From the NCBI RefSeq assembly GCF_001580995.1, contig NZ_LHZU01000139.1, forward strand, positions 32,925-96,924: DNA of 64,000 nt, given 5' to 3'. Under the pieces are notes generated by a model that was not told where the DNA came from, did not search any database, and saw only the letters and a program-made list of their open reading frames with translations. The DNA is from Acetobacter senegalensis. GTDB taxonomy: Bacteria; Pseudomonadota; Alphaproteobacteria; Acetobacterales; Acetobacteraceae. Positions 17,446 through 26,528 of this stretch are shown here, one piece after another (position 1 is the first letter of the stretch; every line of letters starts with the position of its first letter). The translations under genes and the position numbers were made by a program.

Positions 17446-18291
17446 TCAGGATTCAGCGGTTTCAGCATCCGTAAGCGGCAAGCCTGCATAAGCGGGGCTG
17501 CGGCGGGCATGCATGATCAGCGCACCACCAGCGATAATCATGGGAATGCACAGCAATTGCCCCATGGTCAGCCCGCCCGGCAGGAAACCGAGAAAGGAAT
17601 CTGGTTCACGGAAAAATTCGCAGAAACTGCGGGCACAGCCGTAACCCACAAGAAACAGCCCGGCCAGAAAGCCGGGGCGTTCGCGCAGGCTCTGTTTGCG
17701 AGAGGCTGCGAACATGACCAGAAACAGCAGCAGCCCTTCTGTCAGCGCTTCATACAGTTCGGAGGGATGGCGGGGAATGCCTCCGGCATCCGGAAAAATC
17801 ATGGCCCAGGGCAAGCTGGCTGGCGCTTCCCGCCCCCAGAGTTCGCCATTGATGAAGTTGGCAATCCGGCCCAGCCCCAGCCCGATTGGCACGGCCACCG
17901 TAACGCGGTCAGCAAAGGCAAGAAAATTGATGCGATTGTACCAGGTAAACAGCGCCATCGCGATAATCACGCCAAGTGCTCCACCATGGAAGGACATGCC
18001 ACCCTGCCAGACTTTGAGAATGGCGAGAGGATGCGTGAGGTAATAGCCCGGCTGGTAGAAGAGGATATAGCCGAGCCGTCCGCCCAACAGCACGCCAAGG
18101 GTGACCCACCCTAGAAAATCGTCAGCCTGTTCTGCTGTGCCCGCTCGGGGCGCCAGCCTGACGAGCCGCCGAAGCAGGGCGATGCCCAGCACGATGCCTG
18201 CAATATAGGAGAGAGCATACCAGCGGATGGTAAGCGGCCCCAGATGCACCAGTACAGGGTCAAACTGGGGAAAGAGAAGAACAGGCAGCAT
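17446..18291 (-). CDS. lgt: prolipoprotein diacylglyceryl transferase
   Basis: 281 residues, an inner-membrane protein with about seven transmembrane helices. It transfers diacylglyceryl from phosphatidylglycerol to the lipobox cysteine of preprolipoproteins. Diagnostic motifs are the N-terminal IRWYALSYIAGI, GGMSFHGGALG, and RIANFINGELWGR with the essential Asn and Arg, then HPSELYEALTEG. It is first of the four-gene unit ending in a lipoprotein. It starts about 40 bases downstream of the hldD stop on the same strand. Confidence 0.97.
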   Translation of the reverse strand: MLPVLLFPQFDPVLVHLGPLTIRWYALSYIAGIVLGIALLRRLVRLAPRAGTAEQADDFLGWVTLGVLLGGRLGYILFYQPGYYLTHPLAILKVWQGGMSFHGGALGVIIAMALFTWYNRINFLAFADRVTVAVPIGLGLGRIANFINGELWGREAPASLPWAMIFPDAGGIPRHPSELYEALTEGLLLFLVMFAASRKQSLRERPGFLAGLFLVGYGCARSFCEFFREPDSFLGFLPGGLTMGQLLCIPMIIAGGALIMHARRSPAYAGLPLTDAETAES

Positions 18292-18332
18292 GCAGAGGAT
18301 GATCCAGTAGGGCTGAGGAGGAAGGGCAGGCG

Positions 18333-19313
18333 TTACAGGTATGGATTGCCGGTGGCCAGATAGTCCTGCACGTACCGGCGGATTCCCTCTCCAAGGGGTG
18401 TAAACGCCTCCGTATAGCCTGCAGCGCGCAGGCGCGTAAGGTCCGCCTGTGTGTAGGACTGATACTGTCCGCGCAGACTTTCCGGCATGTCTATGAACTC
18501 CACCTTGCGGGCAACGCCTGCCGCATCACACACGGCGTGGGCCAGATCCAGATAGGTGCGCGCCGTGCCGCTGCCGCAGTTGAACAGGCCGCAAACGGCG
18601 GGGTTGTCATACAGCCAGAGCATGACCTTCACCACATCTTCCACCCAGATGAAATCACGCGCCTGCGCACCATTGGCAATGTCCGGGCGATCAGAGCGGA
18701 ACAGGCGGGCTGGGTTTCCGGCCATCACCTCATCATACTTCACCTTCACCACAGAGATCATCTTGCCTTTGTGGTATTCGTTAGGGCCATAAACGTTGAA
18801 GAACTTCAGCCCCGCCCATTGCGGAGGCCGTGGAGCGCGCTGCTTCAGTGCTTTCATGACGTGTTGGTCAAAGACATGCTTGGACCACCCGTACAGGTTC
18901 AGCGGTTCAAGCGTGTTCAGCTTGGCGGGGTCATCCGAAAACAGTTCCGGCCTGTCTGCCGCGCCATAGGTGGCAGCGGAGGAGGCATAGATGAAGCGGG
19001 TGTTATTGCGCGCACACCAGTGCCAGAGGCGGCGGGAAAGGGCGATGTTGGTGCGCCACACCAGATCCGCATCCCGCGCGGTGGTTTCACTGATCGCTCC
19101 CATATGGAACACGGCGTCCACTTTGGGGTTGGTTTCCAGAAAAGCGTCAAGCTCTTCGGGGGGAATGAGCCGCGCGGGAGCGTGCCGGGCCAGATTCCGC
19201 CATTTGAGGTCGGAGCCCAGCCAATCCACAACAAGAGTATCCTGCCCTCGCTTGGCGAGAGCAGCCTGAAGACAGGAGCCAATGAAACCGGCGCCACCGG
19301 TGATGATAATCAT
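18333..19313 (-). CDS. hldD: ADP-L-glycero-D-manno-heptose 6-epimerase
   Basis: 326 residues from ATG 19313. It is an SDR-type sugar nucleotide epimerase making the heptose donor for the lipopolysaccharide core. The NADP fold is IIITGGAGFIGS, the catalytic Tyr-Lys is in YGWSKHVFDQ, and the family-specific KFFNVYGPNEYHKGKM and RDFIWVEDVV are present. I reject the longer frame to 19358 because the Rossmann strand begins directly at MIIITGG. The other hld genes are not in the window. Confidence 0.95.
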   Translation of the reverse strand: MIIITGGAGFIGSCLQAALAKRGQDTLVVDWLGSDLKWRNLARHAPARLIPPEELDAFLETNPKVDAVFHMGAISETTARDADLVWRTNIALSRRLWHWCARNNTRFIYASSAATYGAADRPELFSDDPAKLNTLEPLNLYGWSKHVFDQHVMKALKQRAPRPPQWAGLKFFNVYGPNEYHKGKMISVVKVKYDEVMAGNPARLFRSDRPDIANGAQARDFIWVEDVVKVMLWLYDNPAVCGLFNCGSGTARTYLDLAHAVCDAAGVARKVEFIDMPESLRGQYQSYTQADLTRLRAAGYTEAFTPLGEGIRRYVQDYLATGNPYL

Positions 19314-19552
19314 GGCGGCGGAGTATAAAGGGGTCTCTCGCGCGCTCCAAGCTGCCAAGGGGGCCTGGACTGTTTTTGGCTTCTGAACCGCTGTGGTGTG
19401 CCTGCATCAGGGTGGGCCAATAGGCAAGGATAGTCAGAATTGGGAGGCGTTTGAGCGGTTTTTGCCTTAATGAAGAGCGGAATGGGGGCATCACCGGGCT
19501 TTACATGGCTCCGTAATCAGGTGCGCCTCCTCTGTTTCTAAAGGATTTCTTG

Positions 19553-20146
19553 ATGAAGAAGCTTCTTGTTCCCGCGATTCTCATCGTCGGTCTGATTTTT
19601 ATATTTGGAACAAGTTATAACCGGTTCATGAGCGCGGATCAGCGCGTGCAGGAACAGATGGGGCAGTTGCAGAACGAAGTGCAGCGCCAGTCTGACCTGA
19701 TTCCCAATCTGGTGAATACGGTAAAGGGCTATGCCACGCATGAGCATGACACGCTGACAGATTATGCGGGGGCCCGCACGGGTGAGACCGCGCTGAACAA
19801 GATTGATCCGCGCACTGTGGATGACAAAACCCTGCAGGAAAAAATTCTGGAGGCTCAGACCCGTAACGCCCAGGAAATCAAGGCCATCAACGCTGTGGTG
19901 GAGCAGTCTCCCCAGTTGCAGGCCAATCAGGATTTTACCCGCCTGATGGTGCAGCTTGAAGGCTCACAGAACCGCATTACCGTTGCACGTCAGCGGCTGC
20001 AGCAGGCCATTCTGGCCTATAACCAGACAGTAGCGCGTTTCCCCGGTAATCTGCTGGCTGGCATTCTGGGCTACCATACCCGCGTTTATTATGAAGCTTC
20101 TCCGGCAGCGCAGACACCGCCGGTGGTTGATTTCTCCAAGCACTGA
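19553..20146 (+). CDS. lemA: LemA family protein
   Basis: 197 residues. One N-terminal membrane helix (LLVPAILIVGLIFIFG) is followed by a helical domain with the family block QMGQLQNEVQRQSDLIPNLVNTVKGYA and QNRITVARQRLQQAILAYNQTV. The function of LemA is unclear, but it is often next to a TPM-domain protein, as here. ATG 19553 has AAGGA 8 bases upstream; the TTG at 19550 is not used. Confidence 0.92.
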   Translation: MKKLLVPAILIVGLIFIFGTSYNRFMSADQRVQEQMGQLQNEVQRQSDLIPNLVNTVKGYATHEHDTLTDYAGARTGETALNKIDPRTVDDKTLQEKILEAQTRNAQEIKAINAVVEQSPQLQANQDFTRLMVQLEGSQNRITVARQRLQQAILAYNQTVARFPGNLLAGILGYHTRVYYEASPAAQTPPVVDFSKH

Positions 20147-20173
20147 TCCGTGCTGTTCAGTAGGGCGCAGGCC

Positions 20174-21079
20174 ATGTTGCAGGTTTCCATATCCCGTGAT
20201 GCCGTGCTCCGGCCTGTGCGTATTCTATGCGGCGTGCTTCGCGTTGCTCTGGTGCTGTGCGTTCTCTCGGTGGCGGGGGTTTTGTCCTTGCTGCCTGCAC
20301 AGGCGCAGGATGCCGCTCCATTAAGCCAATGGGTGAATGATCCGCAGCAGGTGCTCTCCGCGCAGGATGCGGAGGCGTTGACTCACAAGCTGTTTTCTCT
20401 CTCTCAGACACTTCCCGGTCATCCGCAGATTGCCGTCTCTCTGCCGGGGCATGTGGATGATATTGACAGCTATGCGAATGAGGCCTTCCACGCCACGGGG
20501 TTGGGCCGCAAGGGCGAAGATAATGGCGTTCTGATTGTTCTGGATATTCCAGACCGTCAGTCCCGCATAGAAGTGGGATACGGACTGGAAGGCGTTCTGA
20601 CGGACCTTCAGAGTTCCGACATTCTCCGCGCCGCACGGCCAGCGCTTCAAGCAGGCCAGTATGCGCAGGCGCTGAACGGAATAGTGAATGCGCTGGCAGA
20701 TATTCTGGTCCATGCCGAACCGTCCAATCCTGCCAGTGTGAGTGCGGCATCGCAGGTTGATCCGTCAACAGATGCGGTGGAAGCGCTTGTGGGGCTGGTT
20801 GTGGTGATTGGCCTGTTTGTTGTGCTGCCCTTCATCATGATGCGCCGCGCCAGAAAGCGGGCCATGCGGTATCCGGGTGGATATGTGCCGCCGGAAAACC
20901 GTCAACCCAGCCCGGGTTGGTCTCTGGCGTTGAATATAGGGCTCAACCTTCTCTCTGCGTTTTTGCAAAGCGGCGGAGGCCGTCGTGGCGGCGGTGGAGG
21001 AGGCAGCAGCGGGCCATCTGATCCATTCCGGCCCGGCGGAGGGGATTCCGGCGGGGGCGGCGCACGGGATAGCTGGTGA
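20174..21079 (+). CDS. TPM-domain (YgcG-type) membrane protein
   Basis: About 301 residues. A signal peptide ends near PAQAQDAAP. A TPM domain of about 130 residues follows (WVNDPQQVLSAQDAEAL through LGRKGEDNGVLIVLDIPDRQSRIEVGYGLEGVL), then a transmembrane helix (VGLVVVIGLFVVLPFIMM) and a glycine-rich cytoplasmic tail ending in repeated GGG blocks. This layout is typical of YgcG/Psb32-like proteins linked to LemA. The start is uncertain: GTG 20150 lies 3 bases after the lemA stop, and ATG 20174 has AGGG upstream. Co-transcription with lemA is likely. Confidence 0.88.
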   Translation: MLQVSISRDAVLRPVRILCGVLRVALVLCVLSVAGVLSLLPAQAQDAAPLSQWVNDPQQVLSAQDAEALTHKLFSLSQTLPGHPQIAVSLPGHVDDIDSYANEAFHATGLGRKGEDNGVLIVLDIPDRQSRIEVGYGLEGVLTDLQSSDILRAARPALQAGQYAQALNGIVNALADILVHAEPSNPASVSAASQVDPSTDAVEALVGLVVVIGLFVVLPFIMMRRARKRAMRYPGGYVPPENRQPSPGWSLALNIGLNLLSAFLQSGGGRRGGGGGGSSGPSDPFRPGGGDSGGGGARDSW

Positions 21080-21256
21080 GAGCACAGTGCGGTGGTGATC
21101 TGGCTGGCTTGCCCGTAATATACAGGGCGTAGCTGGCCGATAGGTATTTGATATCTCAGCAGAAGAAGGCGGGTGAGGTGGTTCTGGGGCCGTAAAGGAC
21201 CATCAGGCCAACTGGCCTGCCATGATCAGACTAGGTTGCAAGAACAGGGGAAAACG

Positions 21257-21559
21257 ATGTCTCAGGAAATTACCGTCGTGGCTGTGGTCAAGGCCAAGAA
21301 GGGTCAGGAAAAAATTGTGGCGGACGCCATGGCAGCCTGTGTTCCGGCGTCACGCGCAGAAGCGACCAACATTCAGTACGTTCCCAACCGTGATCTGGAT
21401 GATCCGCAGACCTTTGTCTTTATTGAACGTTGGGCCAGCCGGCAGGCGTTGCAGGACCATATGGAAACGCCGCATTTCAAGACATTGGCCGAAAGCATTA
21501 AAGACAGCGTAGCTGAACCGATCTCCTTGCGCATTCTGCAACCGTTGGTAGCCGAATAA
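21257..21559 (+). CDS. putative quinol monooxygenase, ABM/YgiN type
   Basis: 100 residues, the full length of a single antibiotic-biosynthesis-monooxygenase fold domain. The ITVVAVVKAKKGQEKIVADAM strand-helix start and FVFIERWASRQALQDHMETPHF block are characteristic. The family includes quinol oxidases and heme-degrading enzymes; the substrate here is unknown. I chose ATG 21257 because CAGGGG at 21245-21250 is 6 bases upstream and the domain begins right there; the frame extends back to 21173 without support. Confidence 0.88.
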   Translation: MSQEITVVAVVKAKKGQEKIVADAMAACVPASRAEATNIQYVPNRDLDDPQTFVFIERWASRQALQDHMETPHFKTLAESIKDSVAEPISLRILQPLVAE

Positions 21560-21640
21560 TAAAAGCAGAGGGCGGAACAGGTCGGCGGGGCAAGGTATGG
21601 CCTTTGTTTCTGTCGGGCCGGGGCTGTGAAGCCACTTTCA

Positions 21641-21677
21641 AACCGGGCATGGCCACAAGGCTTTGCCCGGTTTTTTT
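21641..21677 (+). terminator. rho-independent terminator after the monooxygenase gene
   Basis: AACCGGGCA (21641-21649) pairs with TGCCCGGTT (21664-21672) around a 14-base loop and runs into seven or more T. It also separates this gene from the convergent lactate permease gene. Confidence 0.88.
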
Positions 21678-21715
21678 GTGCTGTTTAGTTGGGTTCTACC
21701 AGCCGTAGGTAGGCG

Positions 21716-23314
21716 TTAATGCAGAACGTATTGCTGAAAAACAACCACAAGGCCCATCAGCAGCGTAAGGAAAATACTGTGCTTGAAGGTACGGGCCAGG
21801 ACTACGCCCTCCTGCCCTTTGAGGGAGGTGACAGCCACGCCTGTGGTGATGTTCTGGGGTGAAATCATTTTACCCATAACGCCACCGGCAGAGTTGGCGG
21901 AGGCGAACAGCACGGGGTCCAGAGAAAGCTGGTGTGCCGCAGCAACCTGCAGATTGCCAAAGAGCGCGTTGCCAGAGGTATCGCTCCCCGTAAGAAAAAC
22001 GGCGATCCATCCCAGAAAAACGGAAACAAAGGGAAAGAGGATACCGGTGGAGGCTACGGCATAACCGAGTGTGTAGGTCATGCCTGAGTAATTCATCAGG
22101 AAGGCCAACCCGATGGTGAGCGCTACGGTGATAACTGCCAGCCACCCCTGTCTGGCGGTTGTTTTTAGTGCAGCCCAGAATTTCTGGGGAGAAATGCGGG
22201 TGATCAGCGCCGTCAGCAACGCAGAAACCAGAATGGCCGTGCCGGTGCCCAGAGGCTCAAAGTTCCACACGGCTGCGTAGGGTTTTTGATAGAGGGAGAT
22301 AAAGACCTGCTGGTCCAGCCCCGGCCAGTGCACAGGTGTCGCCCCAATCTTGGCGATGTGGAGGGAATCCCACACGATCACAACCAGAACGACAACAATC
22401 CACGGAATCCAGCCCTGCCAGTGTGGTCCGCTCCAGTGTCCTGTCTGGGCCGGAGCCTGAGCCAGATAGGCTTCATCAACGGCGTAGGCCGGATCAGGCA
22501 CGGGCTGCCAGAATTTGAGGAACAGAATGGTGGCCACCAGAGAAATGCTGGAAGACAGCACGTTGCTCAGGCTGTAGGTGATCCATGTAGAGACAACCAC
22601 CATGGTGACGGCAAAACTACCGCCAGCCACAAGCAGAACGGGCCACAACTGCTTGACGGAACGCCAGCCAGCATAAAGCGCCATTACGTAAAACGGGATC
22701 AGGCACGCAAACGGTGCAAGCTGTAGGCCGATGGTGCTGCCCAGTGTGGTGGCAGGCAGGCCGGTAATGGACGCCAAAACCGTAATGGGGATGCCCAGCC
22801 CGCCAAAGGCGACCGGCGCGGAATTGAAAATCAGCACATATGTCAGGGCTTCCAGCGCGGGGAAGCCAAGCATGATCAGCAGGGCGCTGGTAATGGCGAC
22901 CGGCGTGCCAAATCCCGCCACGCCTTCAAGTGCCGCGCTGAAGCAGAAGCCCAGAACAACCAGCATAATACGCCTGTCATTGGGCAGGTGGGTGATGATC
23001 CACATGCGAAAGGCATCAAACCGGCCTGTCTGGATGGCAATGTTGAACAGGAACAGGGCACTGAGCGCAATCCACATGACAGGCAGGATGGAAAACACCA
23101 TGCCATTGCTGACGCTTGCAAATGCCAGAGATGACGGAATGCCCCACACGGCAACAGCCATGACAAGGCCAATAATCAGCCCCCCAAGGGTGGCTTGCCA
23201 TGCCGGGCGGCGTAAAACACCCATTAAAATAAGCGTGACGATAATAGGCGAGGCAGCAAGAAGAAAAGAGAGAACAAGATTGTTCCCAACAGGCACAAGA
23301 GGCTGGGTAAACAT
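21716..23314 (-). CDS. lldP: L-lactate permease
   Basis: 532 residues with about twelve or more transmembrane segments. The LctP family blocks AALEGVAGFGTPVAITSALL, FNSAPVAFGGLGIPI, GSDTSGNALFGNLQVAAA and SANSAGGVMGKMISPQNI are clear. It imports lactate (often also glycolate) with protons; lactate use is common in acetic acid bacteria. Start ATG 23314 is chosen since the preceding 28 codons of open frame do not look like protein. No lactate dehydrogenase gene is adjacent. Confidence 0.95.
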   Translation of the reverse strand: MFTQPLVPVGNNLVLSFLLAASPIIVTLILMGVLRRPAWQATLGGLIIGLVMAVAVWGIPSSLAFASVSNGMVFSILPVMWIALSALFLFNIAIQTGRFDAFRMWIITHLPNDRRIMLVVLGFCFSAALEGVAGFGTPVAITSALLIMLGFPALEALTYVLIFNSAPVAFGGLGIPITVLASITGLPATTLGSTIGLQLAPFACLIPFYVMALYAGWRSVKQLWPVLLVAGGSFAVTMVVVSTWITYSLSNVLSSSISLVATILFLKFWQPVPDPAYAVDEAYLAQAPAQTGHWSGPHWQGWIPWIVVVLVVIVWDSLHIAKIGATPVHWPGLDQQVFISLYQKPYAAVWNFEPLGTGTAILVSALLTALITRISPQKFWAALKTTARQGWLAVITVALTIGLAFLMNYSGMTYTLGYAVASTGILFPFVSVFLGWIAVFLTGSDTSGNALFGNLQVAAAHQLSLDPVLFASANSAGGVMGKMISPQNITTGVAVTSLKGQEGVVLARTFKHSIFLTLLMGLVVVFQQYVLH

Positions 23315-23519
23315 AAGCGTCTCTTCAAGGCAGTGTTGCTTCCTGCACGAGGAAGGTCGCACAGTATAATGGCTGGTATGCAATAAAGGTAACGTCACGT
23401 TTCTGTGTGATACACCATGCAGGGTTAGTATGACGCTATGGCGTGCTGGCTGCCGAAAATTTGCCGGAAAGATCAGCCAACACAGATAGCCTGCATAAGG
23501 CAGACATAAAAAATGGTGT

Positions 23520-24908
23520 ATGATAATGCACAGGCCGACAGAGAAAAAAGGAATTGCAGGCGCGCCGAAAGAAAGGCGGATAGCAGGTGCGTTGGCCCTT
23601 CTGGTCTGTGCGACCGTGGTGCCTGTGCGGGGATATGCGGCGTCTTACAGTCTGTATCAGTCAGTTTCTCAAGCGTGGGCTTCAAGAGGCTTTGTGGCGC
23701 GCCCATCTTCTCCAACGTACCGCCCACCCGGGCCTGCCAGTGATCCATGGGGGCCGTATATTCAGGATGCGGCCCGGCGGTTTTCTATTCCCGAAACATG
23801 GATTCGTGCCGTCATGCATCAGGAATCGGGTGGAAAGCAGTATCTGAATGGAGATTTGACAACATCCGGGGCAGGGGCAATGGGGCTGATGCAGCTTATG
23901 CCCGCAACCTATGCGGATATGCAGAGCCAGTACGGTCTGGGTTCTGACCCGTACGATCCACGAGACAATATTCGGGCAGGAGCGGCTTATATTCGTCTGA
24001 TGTATGATCGGTACGGCGCACCGGGTTTTCTGGCTGCCTATAATGCGGGGCCGGACAGGGTAGATGCCTATCTCAATTCAGGCCGCCCCTTGCCGGATGA
24101 AACAGTCAATTACGTTGCAGCCATTACGCCCAATCTGGGCGGTGGCGTTGCTGTAAGAGGGCAATGGGCCCCTGTGCCAGCAAGTGAGACTGGTGCCACG
24201 AGCACGGAACCTGATGCGTTCTATGCCCGTGCGGACCTTACGCGTACAGCCGATGGCTGTCTGCGTGATCCTAACGCAGCCTATGATCCAACAGGTCCTT
24301 GCCTGATGGACAGGGATACTCCGCATCCTGATCCTGTGCCTGATACGGCTGCACCGGTTCTGGTTGCTGAAGAGACTGCGCCAGATCAGGCAGCGTTTCC
24401 CGCCCAAGCCGATCGGGCACAGATTGTAACTGCGTCTCTTACGGCTCCTGCCAATCCGGCAGGAACAGAAGGGCGAGCCGCTGCGTTGGCGGAGCAGAGG
24501 CGGGAGGCTGCGGCCCGTCTTCAGCCTGCGGTGGCATTTGTGCCTTATGGGGTCGCGCCCAAAACTGCTTCTGGTAGCGTAGGACATCCTGCGCATGTTC
24601 TGGCTCTGCCATCAGTTAGGCAGAAAGCAGATTTTTCCAGCACAGGCATGTCTGGAACCGGAACGGCATCCATGGTGCAGGTAGGAGCATTTTCTTCTTA
24701 TGCGGAGGCCAGGCGGGTTGCAGATCAGGGCACACGGGTACTGGCTTCCCGTGCATTGAAGGTCACGCCAAAGGTGGCTTCTGTTCAGGTTTCAGGAAGA
24801 TCGTTCTACCGTGCGCAGTTGGTTGCCGAAAATACGCAAGGGCCAGCGGGTGTCTGTCAGATTCTGCAAGCTGAGTCTGTTCCGTGTATTCCAGTCAGAA
24901 AAAGCTGA
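23520..24908 (+). CDS. exported lytic transglycosylase with C-terminal SPOR domain (second copy)
   Basis: 462 residues. A signal peptide (ALALLVCATVVPVRGYAAS) without a clear lipobox precedes an SLT domain with catalytic Glu about 102 in MHQESGG, then GAMGLMQLMPATY and FLAAYNAGPDR. A Pro/Ala/Thr-rich linker leads to a SPOR domain (MVQVGAFSSYAEARRVADQG, about residues 384-455). The stretch PPGPxxDPWGPYIQ(D/E)AA is shared with the gene at 12869, showing common descent; that copy is a lipoprotein and this one appears soluble. It lies divergent from lldP and convergent with the phosphodiesterase gene. Confidence 0.9.
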   Translation: MIMHRPTEKKGIAGAPKERRIAGALALLVCATVVPVRGYAASYSLYQSVSQAWASRGFVARPSSPTYRPPGPASDPWGPYIQDAARRFSIPETWIRAVMHQESGGKQYLNGDLTTSGAGAMGLMQLMPATYADMQSQYGLGSDPYDPRDNIRAGAAYIRLMYDRYGAPGFLAAYNAGPDRVDAYLNSGRPLPDETVNYVAAITPNLGGGVAVRGQWAPVPASETGATSTEPDAFYARADLTRTADGCLRDPNAAYDPTGPCLMDRDTPHPDPVPDTAAPVLVAEETAPDQAAFPAQADRAQIVTASLTAPANPAGTEGRAAALAEQRREAAARLQPAVAFVPYGVAPKTASGSVGHPAHVLALPSVRQKADFSSTGMSGTGTASMVQVGAFSSYAEARRVADQGTRVLASRALKVTPKVASVQVSGRSFYRAQLVAENTQGPAGVCQILQAESVPCIPVRKS

Positions 24909-24977
24909 CGACGCGTAGCTGGAAAACACAGTTTTTAAAAGAGACGTTACACGCAAGGTTAAGAAAATCAGCAACGT

Positions 24978-26018
24978 TTAATGCACATGCAGGCGTAAGC
25001 CCTGTTCTGCAATAACAAAGTTTACACCCAGATCATTCTCGGTTTCGAGTTGCCGTTTTATGGTTTCCTGTATCTTTTTGCCTGTGTTCAGGGTGTATTT
25101 GATATGGCTAATCACCACGGTCATCCCCTGCAAGCTGGCAGCGTCTCCTGTTTCCTGTGCCAGATCATGTAAGTTTTTCAACACCCAATGGGGTGTCAGA
25201 TGCCCAAAAAGAACATTGTCTGGACGGCTGTTATCATAAGAGGCTTCCATAATAATGGCCTTCAACTGATGTTTCTGAACATCCGAGGCCACTGCACGCC
25301 ATAGTGTTTGAAGTTTATGTGTTTTTTCTACGGGGTCTGGGCCTGTATCACCCAGATAGAGAAGGGCGTCCGAGCCAGATTTTATCAAAAATGCAGTGGA
25401 TGTGACGGGGCCATGGCTGAGCGGCCATGCTGTGACGTTCATTGCGGTGTTTTGCAGGGGCTGAGAATGTGTCGGTATCAATGGCTGATATGTATAGGTT
25501 TTTAGAAATGGGGCGTTCCCATGATCTGAAAAATTAGGCCATATGTGCCAGTTAAATACATACTGGCTCAGATCATCCAAGGTAGATTGAAGGCCGTAAA
25601 GTGGTTTGGGCGTATCATCCGGCGCGCTGATGGCAAGACCGGCAATATGGTCGAGATGGGCGTGGCTGATCAGATAACCCTGAATAACATGATGCAGCAC
25701 ATAACCGGCAGATGTGAGTGCTGTTTGGTTGGATTTGGAAAAATCGGTTAATTTTCCAAGATGATCTGCTTCATTTAGCCCATTTACAACGGTTCCGGCA
25801 TCACACAGGATTGCGCGATGCTCACCGTGCGGGTTGATCATGTAGGCTGAAAGATTGCCGTCCTGCACGCCACCGCGCGCACCCAGAACCAGAATATCAA
25901 ACCCCGTGCGTGCAGATGCAGGGGAACGAGCGTTTTCTGACCAGGAAGGCTGTGCCCAAAAAGCATTCCCAGCCAGAGCGGCCCCAAGCAAGCGGGTAAT
26001 GCTTTTTATAAAAGACAT
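24978..26018 (-). CDS. cpdP: exported class II 3',5'-cyclic-nucleotide phosphodiesterase
   Basis: 346 residues. A signal-peptide-like N-terminus is followed by a metallo-beta-lactamase fold. The metal motif HAHLDHIAGLAISAP (His119-His124) and VISHIKYTLNTGKKIQETI near the end match class II cAMP phosphodiesterases such as CpdP of Aliivibrio and yeast PDE1. It should hydrolyse cyclic nucleotides outside the cytoplasm if the signal is used. It lies 11 bases downstream of the Ivy gene on the same strand. Confidence 0.88.
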   Translation of the reverse strand: MSFIKSITRLLGAALAGNAFWAQPSWSENARSPASARTGFDILVLGARGGVQDGNLSAYMINPHGEHRAILCDAGTVVNGLNEADHLGKLTDFSKSNQTALTSAGYVLHHVIQGYLISHAHLDHIAGLAISAPDDTPKPLYGLQSTLDDLSQYVFNWHIWPNFSDHGNAPFLKTYTYQPLIPTHSQPLQNTAMNVTAWPLSHGPVTSTAFLIKSGSDALLYLGDTGPDPVEKTHKLQTLWRAVASDVQKHQLKAIIMEASYDNSRPDNVLFGHLTPHWVLKNLHDLAQETGDAASLQGMTVVISHIKYTLNTGKKIQETIKRQLETENDLGVNFVIAEQGLRLHVH

Positions 26019-26029
26019 GGAAAACAGGG

Positions 26030-26431
26030 TCAGTTTGGATTGTTGCTACGGTAGGAGGCTTGCAGGGCATCCAGAATGGCAGGTTCCGGCTCGCCCAGTG
26101 GCATCTGATACAGGGTTTTGCCATACATGCGGGACAGTAGGCCCCATGTGGCTTTTCCGTCATCCGCGAAGACAATATCCAGTTGATTATCCCCGCAATC
26201 GTGCGGTTTGCATAAATGCCCTACAGTATAGGAATGGCCTGAAAGAGTTATGGCTTTGGTGGGAACAGAGACAACATCCTTACCAGTGACCCATGCGGGA
26301 ACCTGAGCCATTTTCTGATAGGCCTTGGCGAATTTCGGACCGTGAGCTAGTTCCGCTGTGTAGGTGCCGTTCTGGGCCAGTGCCGGTGTGGCGAGGCAAA
26401 GCGTCAGAAGGGTGATCTTGAGGCAGCGCAT
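26030..26431 (-). CDS. ivy: Ivy-family lysozyme inhibitor
   Basis: 133 residues. A cleavable signal peptide (LLTLCLATPALAQ) is followed by a small domain with the diagnostic inhibitory loop CKPHDC (Cys74-Cys79), closed by a disulfide and inserted into the lysozyme active site in known Ivy proteins. ATG 26431 has AAGGA upstream; the longer frame to 26566 is rejected. The product should act in the periplasm against C-type lysozyme or to restrain the cell's own lytic transglycosylases, as proposed for other Ivy proteins. Confidence 0.9.
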   Translation of the reverse strand: MRCLKITLLTLCLATPALAQNGTYTAELAHGPKFAKAYQKMAQVPAWVTGKDVVSVPTKAITLSGHSYTVGHLCKPHDCGDNQLDIVFADDGKATWGLLSRMYGKTLYQMPLGEPEPAILDALQASYRSNNPN

Positions 26432-26528
26432 GGTGTTGGTCCTTTTTCTGGTTTGGCCCGCGTGTTGCAGCAGAAAATATGATCTGCATTCGTGAAGAAC
26501 GTGCCTGAATACGACAATGCGGGCCCTG

